Source: Natrinema sp046097095 (GTDB lineage Archaea; Halobacteriota; Halobacteria; Halobacteriales; Natrialbaceae). Taken from it: a DNA stretch of 64,000 nt. The DNA is taken from the NCBI RefSeq assembly GCF_046097095.1, contig NZ_CP175698.1:806001-870000 (forward strand). Direction: 5' to 3'. Positions 8,150 to 15,668 of this stretch are shown here, one piece after another. The notes under the pieces are model-generated. The model did no database searches. It saw nothing but the letters and a program-made list of their open reading frames with translations, and was not told the DNA's origin. How positions within the stretch are numbered: position 1 is the stretch's first letter; the number at the start of each line of letters is the position of its first letter. Position numbers and translations under genes: made by a program.

Positions 8150-9022
8150 ATGAGCACACAACAAGCCGAACCCGAAAGTCAGGAAGCACCGGAAGATCCG
8201 GAACTGCGAGGCGCGGAGTCGCCGGCCGCCGAGAAACAGAAAGGCGGCGGTATGGTCGATCAGACGGCAGCCGACGCAGCGGAACTCGAGGGAGAGACGG
8301 TCCACATCAAGGTGTTCCGCTACGACCCCGAGGTCGAGGGCAAACAGGAACCCCGCTTCGACGACTTCCACGTCCCCTTCGAGAAGGGGATGACCGTCCT
8401 CGACGCGGTCATGTACGCCCGCGACGAGTACGATTCGTCGCTGACCTTCCGCCACTCCTGTCGGCAGGCCGTCTGTGGCTCTGACGCGTTCTTCGTCAAC
8501 GGCAAACAGCGACTGGGCTGTAAGACCCAGATCGCCGATCTCGAGCAGCCGGTTCGCGTCGAGCCGCTGCCCCATCAGGAGGTCGTCAAGGACCTGGTCG
8601 TCGACATGGACCACTTCTACGACCAGATGCACACCGTCGAGCCGTACTTCCAAGACGAGGATACGCCGCCGGTGGAGGACCTCGAGGAACAGCGCCAGAG
8701 CCCGGAAAACCGCGAAAAGATCAAGATGTCCTCGCGGTGTATCTGGTGTGGCGCGTGCATGTCCTCGTGTAACATCGCGGCCGGCGACAACGAGTATCTG
8801 GGTCCCGCGGCGATCAACAAGGCCTACAAGTTCGCCATGGACGACCGCGAGGACGAACAGATCAAGGAGCACCGACTCCGCATCTTAGAGCAGGAACACG
8901 GCGTCTGGCGGTGCCAGACCCAGTTCTCCTGTACCGAGGTGTGTCCGAAAGACATTCCGCTCACCGAGCACATTCAGGAGCTCAAGCGGGAAGCGGTCAA
9001 GAAGAACCTGAAGTTCTGGTAA
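8150..9022 (+). CDS. sdhB: Succinate dehydrogenase iron-sulfur subunit
   Basis: 290 residues. A 50-residue acidic, probably flexible N-terminus precedes the ferredoxin-like domain. SCRQAVCGSDAFFVNG and the later LGCKTQI give the [2Fe-2S] cluster ligands. CIWCGACMSSCN near 200 and CTEVCPKDIP near 262 supply the [4Fe-4S] and [3Fe-4S] clusters. It carries electrons from the flavin in SdhA to quinone. The extended acidic N-terminus is longer than in bacterial SdhB but common in haloarchaea. Two bases separate its stop from the sdhA ATG. Confidence 0.95.
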   Translation: MSTQQAEPESQEAPEDPELRGAESPAAEKQKGGGMVDQTAADAAELEGETVHIKVFRYDPEVEGKQEPRFDDFHVPFEKGMTVLDAVMYARDEYDSSLTFRHSCRQAVCGSDAFFVNGKQRLGCKTQIADLEQPVRVEPLPHQEVVKDLVVDMDHFYDQMHTVEPYFQDEDTPPVEDLEEQRQSPENREKIKMSSRCIWCGACMSSCNIAAGDNEYLGPAAINKAYKFAMDDREDEQIKEHRLRILEQEHGVWRCQTQFSCTEVCPKDIPLTEHIQELKREAVKKNLKFW

Positions 9023-9024
9023 CC

Positions 9025-10863
9025 ATGTACGAACACGACGTTATCGTGGTCGGCGCAGGCGGTGCCGGCCTCCGAGCCGCGGTCGCGGCGCACGAAGCGG
9101 GAGCCGACGTAGCGATGGTCTCGAAGCTTCACCCCGTCCGCAGCCACACCGGCGCGGCGGAAGGCGGTATCAACGCCGCCCTCCAGGAAGGCGACGACTG
9201 GGAACTCCACGCCTACGACACGATGAAGGGGTCGGACTATCTCGGCGACGCGCCGGCGGTCGAGACCCTCGCGAAGAATGCCCCCGAGGAGACGATGAAC
9301 CTAGAGCACTGGGGAATGCCGTTCTCCCGTGAGGAGGACGGGCGCGTCTCCCAGCGGCCGTTCGGCGGCCTCTCTTACCCGCGGACGACCTACGCCGGAG
9401 CGGAGACCGGCCACCACCTGCTGCACACGATGTACGAGCAGGTCGTCAAACGCGGCATTCAGGTCTACGACGAGTGGTACGTCATGGACTTGGCGACGAC
9501 CGACGAATCGGACCCGAACGACCGCGAGTGTCACGGCGTCGTCGCCTACGACGTCCAGTCCGGCAAAATCGAGGGCTTCAAGGCCAACAACGGTGTCGTC
9601 CTCGCGACCGGCGGTCCCGGGCAGGCCTTCGACCACACCACCAACGCCGTCTCCTGTACCGGCGACGGCCACGCGATGGCCTATCGGGCAGGCGCACCGC
9701 TCGAGGACATGGAGTTCATCCAGTTCCACCCGACTTCGCTGCCCTCTACCGGCGTCCTCATCTCCGAGGGCGTCCGCGGGGAAGGCGGCATCCTCTACAA
9801 TAACGAGGGCGAGCGGTTCATGTTCGAGTACGGCTACGCGAACAACTCCGGCGAACTCGCCTCCCGCGACGTCGTTGCCCGCGCCGAACTCACCGAGGTC
9901 AACGAGGGACGCGGCGTCAACGACGAGTACGTCCACCTCGACATGCGCCACCTGGGCGAGGAGCGCATCATGGACCGCCTCGAGAACATCCTCCACCTCG
10001 CAGAGGACTTCGAGGGCGTCGACGGTCTCGTCGAGCCGATGCCGGTCAAGCCCGGCCAGCACTACGCGATGGGCGGCATCGAGGTCGACGAGAACGGGCA
10101 GACCTGCGTCAACGGCCTCTACGCCGCCGGCGAGTGCGCCTGCGTTTCCGTCCACGGCGGGAACCGGCTGGGCGGGAACGCCCTGCCGGAGCTGATCGTC
10201 TTTGGCAAGCGCGCCGGCCGCCACGCCGCCGGCGAGGACCTCGGCGAGCCCGAGATCCGGACCGGCTACGGCGACGACGTCGAGGACGAGACCGACACCG
10301 AACTGCCGGTCCAGCCCGGCGAGGCGGGACTCGACACGACCGGCGGCGTCGCCGCCGACGGTGGCGTCACCGCCGACACCGAGGGCGTCTTAGAGCGCAC
10401 CGTCGAGTCGGCCCGCGAGCGCGTCGACGCCCTGATGGAGAAAGACGACGGCGTCCAGCACGCCGAGATCCGCGCCAAGCTCCAGCAGGCGATGACCGAT
10501 TACGTCAACGTCTTCCGTACCGGCGACGGCATCAAGAAGGCGCTGAAGATCATCCGCGAGTGTCGTGAGGAGTACCAGGACGTCTACGTCGACGATCCGT
10601 CGCGGACGTTCAACACCGACCTCCAGCAGACAATCGAGACGCGCAACCTGATCGACGTCGCCGAGACGATCGCACTCGGCGCGCTGGTGCGCAACGAGTT
10701 CCGCGGCGCACACTGGCGTCAGGAGAACCAGATCCGCGACGACGAGAACTGGCTCAAGCACACGCTCATCTCGTGGGACGATGGCGAACCCTCGATCTTC
10801 TATCGACCGGTCATCCTCGAGGGAGAGAACAAGACCTACGAGCCGAAAGAACGCAGCTACTGA
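9025..10863 (+). CDS. sdhA: Succinate dehydrogenase flavoprotein subunit
   Basis: 612 residues. The FAD Rossmann motif VVGAGGAGLRAAVAA is at residues 7-21; RSHTGAAEGGINAAL near 37-51 contains the His that carries covalent FAD in this family. HPTSLPSTG near 236, RGEGGILYN and HYAMGGIEV line the dicarboxylate site, and GGNRLGGNALPEL closes the FAD domain. It oxidises succinate to fumarate in the TCA cycle. An acidic, alanine-rich insert near 420-465 separates the FAD and helical domains, as expected for a haloarchaeal protein. The start is at MYEHDVIVVG; an in-frame upstream extension would overlap sdhB and has no conserved content. Last gene of the operon. Confidence 0.96.
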   Translation: MYEHDVIVVGAGGAGLRAAVAAHEAGADVAMVSKLHPVRSHTGAAEGGINAALQEGDDWELHAYDTMKGSDYLGDAPAVETLAKNAPEETMNLEHWGMPFSREEDGRVSQRPFGGLSYPRTTYAGAETGHHLLHTMYEQVVKRGIQVYDEWYVMDLATTDESDPNDRECHGVVAYDVQSGKIEGFKANNGVVLATGGPGQAFDHTTNAVSCTGDGHAMAYRAGAPLEDMEFIQFHPTSLPSTGVLISEGVRGEGGILYNNEGERFMFEYGYANNSGELASRDVVARAELTEVNEGRGVNDEYVHLDMRHLGEERIMDRLENILHLAEDFEGVDGLVEPMPVKPGQHYAMGGIEVDENGQTCVNGLYAAGECACVSVHGGNRLGGNALPELIVFGKRAGRHAAGEDLGEPEIRTGYGDDVEDETDTELPVQPGEAGLDTTGGVAADGGVTADTEGVLERTVESARERVDALMEKDDGVQHAEIRAKLQQAMTDYVNVFRTGDGIKKALKIIRECREEYQDVYVDDPSRTFNTDLQQTIETRNLIDVAETIALGALVRNEFRGAHWRQENQIRDDENWLKHTLISWDDGEPSIFYRPVILEGENKTYEPKERSY

Positions 10864-10960
10864 CCTCGACGCCCGACGCCGTCGATTTTAGGTTACGGGC
10901 AGTGACCCTGCCTCACCGCGAGTGGAATCGTTTATCCCGCTCCCGGCGAATGGCGGATCT

Positions 10961-11122
10961 ATGAGCGCTGTCCCTCTGCTCGTTATCGTCCAGGCTCTCC
11001 TCATCGGTTCCGCCCTGACAGGTCCGCTGCTGTTCCTGGCGGTAGTGTTGGCTCCCACAGCGATCCTGCTGACGCTCTGGATTCTCATGCGGTTTCTATT
11101 CAATATGAGATCGTCGGCGTGA
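10961..11122 (+). CDS. Small hypothetical membrane protein
   Basis: 53 residues from MSAVPLLVIVQALLIG, two hydrophobic segments (PLLVIVQALLIGSALTGPLL and LAVVLAPTAILLTLWILM) and a short basic end. TTTATCCC lies about 25-31 nt before the ATG, fitting a leaderless promoter. No family recognised. Confidence 0.45.
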   Translation: MSAVPLLVIVQALLIGSALTGPLLFLAVVLAPTAILLTLWILMRFLFNMRSSA

Positions 11123-11162
11123 AGTCGCGACCCGCAACCAGCGCTCGCCGTCGGTCGGACCG

Positions 11163-11357
11163 CTATAACCCGAGCGTCTCGAGCAAATCGACGCTGACGT
11201 TCAGATACTCGATTAGTTTATACCCGAGATAGATACCGACGATACCCATGAGGCCGGGCAGCTCCGGCGGTGCGGGGATCGGAATATTGAGAACCCGGAA
11301 CAGTGCGCCGGTGACCAGCCCGGTCAGGAGCGCGAGGGCGGTGAGCTGCATCGACAT
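11163..11357 (-). CDS. XapX domain-containing small membrane protein
   Basis: About 64 residues with two membrane segments. ALLTGLVTGALFRVLNIPIP followed by APPELPGLMGIVGIYLG matches the XapX domain: a first helix, the invariant-looking IPIPAPPELPG loop, and a second helix. XapX proteins are small membrane proteins of unknown function, first noticed next to xanthosine-catabolism genes in bacteria. The start is chosen at MSMQLTALAL because the complement of CTATAAG at 11386-11392 lies about 30 nt upstream; MLQRVS nine residues upstream is an alternative. Confidence 0.75.
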   Translation of the reverse strand: MSMQLTALALLTGLVTGALFRVLNIPIPAPPELPGLMGIVGIYLGYKLIEYLNVSVDLLETLGL

Positions 11358-11648
11358 CAGTATCGTACTGACTCGTTGGAGCACCTATAAGTGACCGGTC
11401 GCTCCACCTCGCGGTCGGTTCCGCCGACGGACTATCGCGAGGGGGTGTGAAACCTGTTGTCATCCGATCGCGATCACGACGATCAACTATCTCTCCGTAC
11501 GGAGGGAGTGACGACCTCTCATCGGCCGTCAAACGAATAGACGATCATCGTCAGCGCCGTCGATAGCGCACGACCCCCGGTTTCGCAGCGCTATTTCGAC
11601 AATTGTTGTGGGCCAATTTTATTATCGTCGAAGGGAAGAGGTGCGAGT

Positions 11649-11873
11649 ATGACATCGCCAACGACGACGGGGCTCGACGTATCGCTTCCGACCGATCTCG
11701 ACTCCGCTCGAGCGAAGCTGGTGTACCTGTATCTCGCCGCCGGCGGGAGCGCGACCGCCGACGAACTCTGTAACGACCTCGTGATCAACAAGGGAACCGT
11801 CCTTTCGATCACCGGGACGCTTCGGGATCGCGGGTACCTCGAGCGGCAAGACGGACAGTTCGAACTCGCTTGA
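11649..11873 (+). CDS. Small winged-helix DNA-binding protein (MarR/TrmB-like)
   Basis: 74 residues that are essentially one winged helix: ARAKLVYLYLAAGGSATADE (helix 1 and 2), LCNDLVINKGTVLSITGTL as the recognition helix and DRGYLERQDGQFELA as the wing. The size excludes an effector domain. Such single-domain proteins are common in haloarchaea and probably regulate nearby or global promoters; no target can be named. Stop is followed by a 0.2-kb gap and then the convergent HD gene. Confidence 0.65.
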   Translation: MTSPTTTGLDVSLPTDLDSARAKLVYLYLAAGGSATADELCNDLVINKGTVLSITGTLRDRGYLERQDGQFELA

Positions 11874-12080
11874 ACGAGATGACCGAGCGCGCGGCGCAAA
11901 GCGCCGCGGGAAAACGAGTGGCGTCACCGCGAGCCGAACGACAGGGAACGAGGAGTGCATGTCATCGATTTTCACCGAGTGCGGTCGCTTCGCGACCGCA
12001 CGTGGTTCGAGAGACGTTTCGTTCCTTTCGTCACCACGGAAGGCGCTTCGCGTCTTCCGAACGACAGCGTACCCCTTCCT

Positions 12081-12896
12081 CTAGAGTTCGATCCGCTCGA
12101 CCAGTTGCTCGCGGTTCTCGTTCGTGTTGAGCGCGACGATCCGAATCTGGTCTTCGAGCCCGGAGTCCTCGAGTTTGGCCTTGAGCAGGTTGTCGACCTG
12201 ATAGACACCGGCGGCGTTGGTCATCTCGATTTCGACCATGACGGGCGTGGTATCGCCTTCCTGGAGGGAAACGCGACTGATGGCCTGGCTCGAGAGGGTG
12301 TTGATACCGCGGCCGCCGTGTTCGTAGGGGATTCGCGAGCGGCCGTGTTCCATATCCAGTGCATCGGCGACCCGGATGACGCCCGCTTCGGTCGTCAGCG
12401 GCGTCTCGGAGCGGTGGTGACAGAGGATCGCGTGGAGCACCTCACCTTTCATCCGGACGGTGTCGACGACGTCGTAGAACTCGGGGAGGATTCGATCGAG
12501 GATGTCTGCAGCGAGCGGAATAGAGTAGTAGGCGTGGCTGTCGCGGTGGACGACGTGGCCGACGTCGTGGAGGGTCGCCGCGAGCGCGATGATGACCGAC
12601 TCGTCTTCCTCCTCGAGTCCCTGTTGCCGCGCGCCGTTGAAATCGACAGTACCCTGCTTGAGCAAATCATAGAGGCACAGCGCCCGGTTGCGGACGATCT
12701 CGATGTGTTTCGTCCCGTGATCGTTGTACCGCATTCGGTCGACCGCGTTGACGTTCTGTGCCTCGAGGTAGGCCGCGATCTCCTCGTCGGTCTTGATATA
12801 CTCGAGGATGGCGTTTAACTTCTCGTCGGGGAAGGCGTGATCGTCGTCGGGAGCGTAGACTCGGCGGGGAGCCTCGTCGGCGGCGGAATCGCTCAT
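12081..12896 (-). CDS. HD-domain phosphohydrolase-like protein
   Basis: 271 residues. The metal-binding HD pattern is intact: NDHGTKHIEIV (first His), TLHDVGHVVHRDSH near 110-123 (HD and following His pair) and IRVADALDMEHGR (distal Asp). HD proteins hydrolyse phosphomonoesters or nucleotides. ILCHHRSETPL lies between them. The C-terminal 70 residues form a beta-rich domain ending with NTNENREQLVERIEL. The first codon is taken as the ATG of MSDSAADEAP; a TTG two codons upstream is possible. Exact substrate unknown. Confidence 0.82.
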   Translation of the reverse strand: MSDSAADEAPRRVYAPDDDHAFPDEKLNAILEYIKTDEEIAAYLEAQNVNAVDRMRYNDHGTKHIEIVRNRALCLYDLLKQGTVDFNGARQQGLEEEDESVIIALAATLHDVGHVVHRDSHAYYSIPLAADILDRILPEFYDVVDTVRMKGEVLHAILCHHRSETPLTTEAGVIRVADALDMEHGRSRIPYEHGGRGINTLSSQAISRVSLQEGDTTPVMVEIEMTNAAGVYQVDNLLKAKLEDSGLEDQIRIVALNTNENREQLVERIEL

Positions 12897-12964
12897 ATCC
12901 AAACGTCGATGTCCCGCTTAAAAAGCGCTGCGCCGTCGTGTCTGAGGCTGTTCGTGCCGATTCG

Positions 12965-13444
12965 TCAGGAGAGGTCTTCGACGGCGGCCTCGACCTCGTC
13001 GTAGTCGGGTTCGACGCCGGGGTCGTCGCTGACCCACGCGTAAGCGACCTCGCCGTCGCCGTCGACGACGAACACGGACCGCTTGGCGACGCCGTAGACG
13101 CCCAAGTCGGCGAAGTCCATCGGAACGTCGTACTCGTCGATGATCTCCTTGTTGTAGTCGCTGATGAGTCCGAATTCGAGATCGTTCTGGTCGCGGAACT
13201 CGTTCAGCGTGAACGGCGAGTCGCGGCTGACGCCGTAGACGGCAGCGTCGAGGTCGTCGAAGTCGGCCAGTCGATCCTGGAACGTACACATCTCGGTCGT
13301 ACAGACGCTGGTGAACGCACCGGGGAAGAACGCGAGGACGATCGGTGCCTCCCCGTCGAGGCGCTCCGAGAGCGAGAACTCCTCGATGTCGCCGTTTGCA
13401 AGCGGTGCGGTGAAGTCAGGTGCATCGTCTCCGGTCGTTACCAT
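12965..13444 (-). CDS. Peroxiredoxin (AhpC/TSA, Bcp-like)
   Basis: 159 residues of the thioredoxin-fold peroxiredoxin family, which reduces hydrogen peroxide and organic peroxides. The peroxidatic Cys48 is in FPGAFTSVCTTEMC; a second Cys five residues on (Cys53) could resolve it as in Bcp-type enzymes. VYGVSRDSPFTLNEF and RSVFVVDGDGEVAY are the remaining family blocks. Full length, no signal peptide, so cytoplasmic. Stands alone between the HD gene (same strand) and divergent tatA. Confidence 0.92.
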   Translation of the reverse strand: MVTTGDDAPDFTAPLANGDIEEFSLSERLDGEAPIVLAFFPGAFTSVCTTEMCTFQDRLADFDDLDAAVYGVSRDSPFTLNEFRDQNDLEFGLISDYNKEIIDEYDVPMDFADLGVYGVAKRSVFVVDGDGEVAYAWVSDDPGVEPDYDEVEAAVEDLS

Positions 13445-13616
13445 CGTTCGCCTATTGTGTCCAACCCGGAAAGACAGTTTCGCTCGCGGAACGATCGGAT
13501 GCCCGTTCGGTCGAGCACCGAGTGGCCGCCAGGGCTAGAGAATCGAACCTAGTTCTCGACGAATCTTGAGCGTACGACGACTGTCACGGCCGCTTGCTTG
13601 TCTTATCGGTCCAAAA

Positions 13617-13628
13617 AGGTTATAATTG
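13617..13628 (+). promoter_or_regulatory. Probable TATA element of tatA
   Basis: GGTTATAATT lies 25-36 nt before the ATG at 13653, a position suited to a leaderless or nearly leaderless transcript. Confidence 0.4.
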
Positions 13629-13652
13629 ACAGCGGGTAAGCCACGCATAGAG

Positions 13653-13961
13653 ATGGTAGTCGAAACCGCACCGCTGTTCATCCCCGGCGGCATGGGGCCA
13701 CCGGAGCTCGCGATCATCCTCGTCATCGCAGTCCTACTGTTCGGGGCCAACAAGATCCCGAAGCTCGCACGGTCGACCGGAGAGGCCATGGGTGAGTTCC
13801 AGAAAGGGCGCGAAAAGGTCGAATCGGAGCTCGAGGAAATGCGTGAGTCCGGCCAGACCGAGACCGCTAGCCAGCAGAACGAAGATTTCGTCGACACGGA
13901 GCCGGTCACCTCCGATGAGAGGTCGGCGACAGAGACCGAAACCGAAACGGAAACCAGCTAA
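13653..13961 (+). CDS. tatA: Sec-independent protein translocase subunit TatA
   Basis: 102 residues: a short periplasm-side N-terminus, one membrane helix (ELAIILVIAVLLFGANKIP), the hinge and amphipathic helix (LARSTGEAMGEFQKGREK) and a disordered acidic tail rich in Glu and Thr. This is the TatA/B plan; the FGANKIPKLARS boundary is characteristic of TatA. TatA forms the pore for folded proteins with twin-arginine signals, the dominant export route in haloarchaea and the one used by the halocin-like precursor and WtpA in this window. An in-frame TTG nine codons upstream is rejected because it sits on the TATA element. Confidence 0.92.
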   Translation: MVVETAPLFIPGGMGPPELAIILVIAVLLFGANKIPKLARSTGEAMGEFQKGREKVESELEEMRESGQTETASQQNEDFVDTEPVTSDERSATETETETETS

Positions 13962-13976
13962 GCTCTTTTCGCGCCG

Positions 13977-14049
13977 GGGCGTGTGGCCTAGCGGAGAGGG
14001 CAGGAGGTTCCTAACCTTCTGATCGCGGGTTCGAATCCCGCCACGCCCG
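13977..14049 (+). tRNA. tRNA-Arg, anticodon CCU
   Basis: A complete cloverleaf can be folded. Acceptor GGGCGTG (13977-13983) pairs with CACGCCC (14042-14048), discriminator G14049. The D-stem is GCC/GGC, the anticodon stem GGAGG/CCTTC (one G-U pair) with loop TTCCTAA and anticodon CCT at 14010-14012, and the T-arm GCGGG-TTCGAAT-CCCGC. It reads AGG codons. No intron; CCA is not encoded. Confidence 0.97.
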
Positions 14050-14141
14050 TGTAACGAGTCACGTAGTGGCGAACAAACCGGCGTAGCAGATTCAACTTCG
14101 GTTGGACGCAGCGCAAACGATGTGAGCAACCGTCAGACTTC

Positions 14142-14163
14142 GGTTCGAATGCCGCTACGACCG
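14142..14163 (+). repeat. Partial direct repeat of the tRNA-Arg 3' end (attachment-site-like remnant)
   Basis: This stretch matches 14028-14049 (T-loop to discriminator of the tRNA) at 19 of 22 positions, starting GGTTCGAAT and ending CCG. Integrating elements leave such tRNA 3' duplications as att sites. The copy has three differences and is only about 115 nt away, so a decayed remnant is the most that can be claimed. Confidence 0.4.
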
Positions 14164-14319
14164 CTTCGAACGACGGACTCGAGACGTCCTTGAGTCACAG
14201 GCCACGGTCGCGTGCCGGCTGCGAACGGATCGTCACGCCGATGGTGGCTCGCTTCGAGTTCGCGATCGCCACTCGAAGCGCCGGACGTGTCGTCGGTAGG
14301 ACCTAGAGAATCGTGCCAA

Positions 14320-14340
14320 CGACCGGCGAAACGCCGGTCG
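14320..14340. terminator. Perfect 9-bp hairpin, possible terminator or regulatory element
   Basis: CGACCGGCG and CGCCGGTCG flank a 3-nt AAA loop. It is downstream of the tRNA and downstream of the convergent SDR gene, but lacks a T-run; archaeal termination does not need hairpins, so function is open. Confidence 0.25.
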
Positions 14341-14486
14341 GAAATTCGGTTATAGAGCCTCGATCGTGACCGATCGACGAGCGGGCAGCGCCGAACCCGC
14401 GCTCCGTTCTCGGTCTTAGGACGACAGCGGCTTCGAGGTGATGCACGGTCCGATCAGTATCCATCACCGCAGGTTCGCTTCGAACG

Positions 14487-14507
14487 CGACCGGGCCGAAC
14501 CCGGTCG
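14487..14507. repeat. Perfect 8-bp inverted repeat downstream of the SDR gene
   Basis: CGACCGGG and CCCGGTCG arms flank a 5-nt CCGAA loop, 66 nt beyond the SDR stop. Could end transcription of the SDR gene or be incidental in GC-rich DNA. Confidence 0.25.
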
Positions 14508-14572
14508 ACCGACCGAGAACGTGAACGTCGGTTCGCGGTCAGACGGTCACCGCCGTGACGGACCGGACGACG

Positions 14573-15340
14573 TTATCGCGCCGTCCACCCGCCGTCGGCC
14601 GCGAGCACCGAGCCGGTCACGTAGCTGGCGGCCTCGCTCGCGAGGAAGACGACCGGCCCGGCGATCTCTTCGGGGTCGGCGAAGCGCTCCAGCGGCGTGC
14701 GGTCGATGATCGACTGGCGAAGCCGGTCGTTCCCCTCGAGATCCGTTGTCAGGTCCGTCGAAACGTAGCCCGGTGCGACGGCGTTGACCCTGACCTCTGG
14801 AGCCCAGTCGAGCGACATGCTCTTCGTGAGCCCAACTAGGCCGTGCTTCGAGGCGACGTAGGGATGCTGGCGCGGGAGGCCGACAAGTCCGCCGACGCTG
14901 GCGACGTTGATCACGGAGCCGCCGTCGCTTGCGAGGAGATGGTCGGCCGCCGTCCGCGTCACTTCGTACGCGCCGTTTAGATTGACATCGAAGACGCGGT
15001 CGAGATGCTCGGTGTCGACGTCCTCCGGTCGCCCAAGCGCGTCGTCCGGATTGAAACCGGCGTTGTTAACGACGATGTCGACGCCGCCGAACGCGTCTAC
15101 CGTGCGGTCGATAACGTCACGTACGGCGTCGGGATCGGTCACGTCCGCGGAGACGGCGACGGCGTCACCACCCGCCGCTTCGATGTCCGCGGCGACGGCC
15201 TCGATCTCGTCCGTCGATCGGGCGCTCGGAACGACCGCGGCACCCGCATTTGCCAGTTCGACGGCGATCGCGCGGCCGATGCCACGGCCGCCGCCCGTCA
15301 CCACTGCGACTCGCCCCTCGAGGTCGAATAGGTCGCTCAT
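14573..15340 (-). CDS. Short-chain dehydrogenase/reductase (FabG-like)
   Basis: 255 residues, classical SDR length. The NAD(P) site TGGGRGIGRA is at residues 15-24, NNAGFNPDD near 90, the catalytic Ser in INVASVGG near 145, and YVASKHG near 158-164 supplies Tyr and Lys. PGYVSTDLT and the ending YVTGSVLAADGGWTA are typical of FabG-type enzymes. It reduces or oxidises a carbonyl/alcohol substrate with NAD(P)H; an Arg just after the first strand (SARSTDE) suggests NADPH. Archaea have no fatty-acid synthase in the bacterial sense, so a metabolic keto/hydroxyacyl role is likelier than lipid synthesis. No operon partner. Confidence 0.9.
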   Translation of the reverse strand: MSDLFDLEGRVAVVTGGGRGIGRAIAVELANAGAAVVPSARSTDEIEAVAADIEAAGGDAVAVSADVTDPDAVRDVIDRTVDAFGGVDIVVNNAGFNPDDALGRPEDVDTEHLDRVFDVNLNGAYEVTRTAADHLLASDGGSVINVASVGGLVGLPRQHPYVASKHGLVGLTKSMSLDWAPEVRVNAVAPGYVSTDLTTDLEGNDRLRQSIIDRTPLERFADPEEIAGPVVFLASEAASYVTGSVLAADGGWTAR

Positions 15341-15668
15341 CGGGCCTCCGTTTCGTCGGCGGCCACGTCAAGCTTTTCGCGCAGCCCCTACTTGTCGAAC
15401 TTCCTGATCGAGAAGCTCCGGCAGGTGGGTCTATAACCCGTCTTCGTCGGGGCCGGCGACTTCGGTAGTGACGACGCCGCCGTGGAGTATTTGGTAGTGG
15501 ACCTATCATGCGGTCTCCGGCCTCGCCGTTACGGTAGCGCGGAGCACTGCGTGTATCGAAACCGATCGCGACAGCGTCGGAACCGGGCGGAATTCACCGA
15601 TATCTAGATTATCAGAAATGGTAATGGGTGGATGAATTTTTTGAGGGGTGAGAGTTAGGGTGGATGCA
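15341..15668. other. Divergent promoter region between the SDR gene and the pilus operon
   Basis: 328 nt. The last 70 nt are AT-richer (AGATTATCAGAAATGG, GAATTTTTTGAGG); the latter, 26-38 nt before the ATG at 15669, is the best TATA candidate for the pilus operon. No gene seen. Confidence 0.4.

Larger units (their letters stand above)
14050..14572. other. Gene-free gap after the tRNA, holding a tRNA 3'-end copy and two hairpins
   Basis: 523 nt with no convincing coding frame. At 14142-14163 there is a 22-nt partial copy of the tRNA 3' end (see separate entry). Perfect hairpins lie at 14320-14340 (9 bp) and 14487-14507 (8 bp). No integrase or other mobile-element gene is present in the gap. 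Confidence 0.6.
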
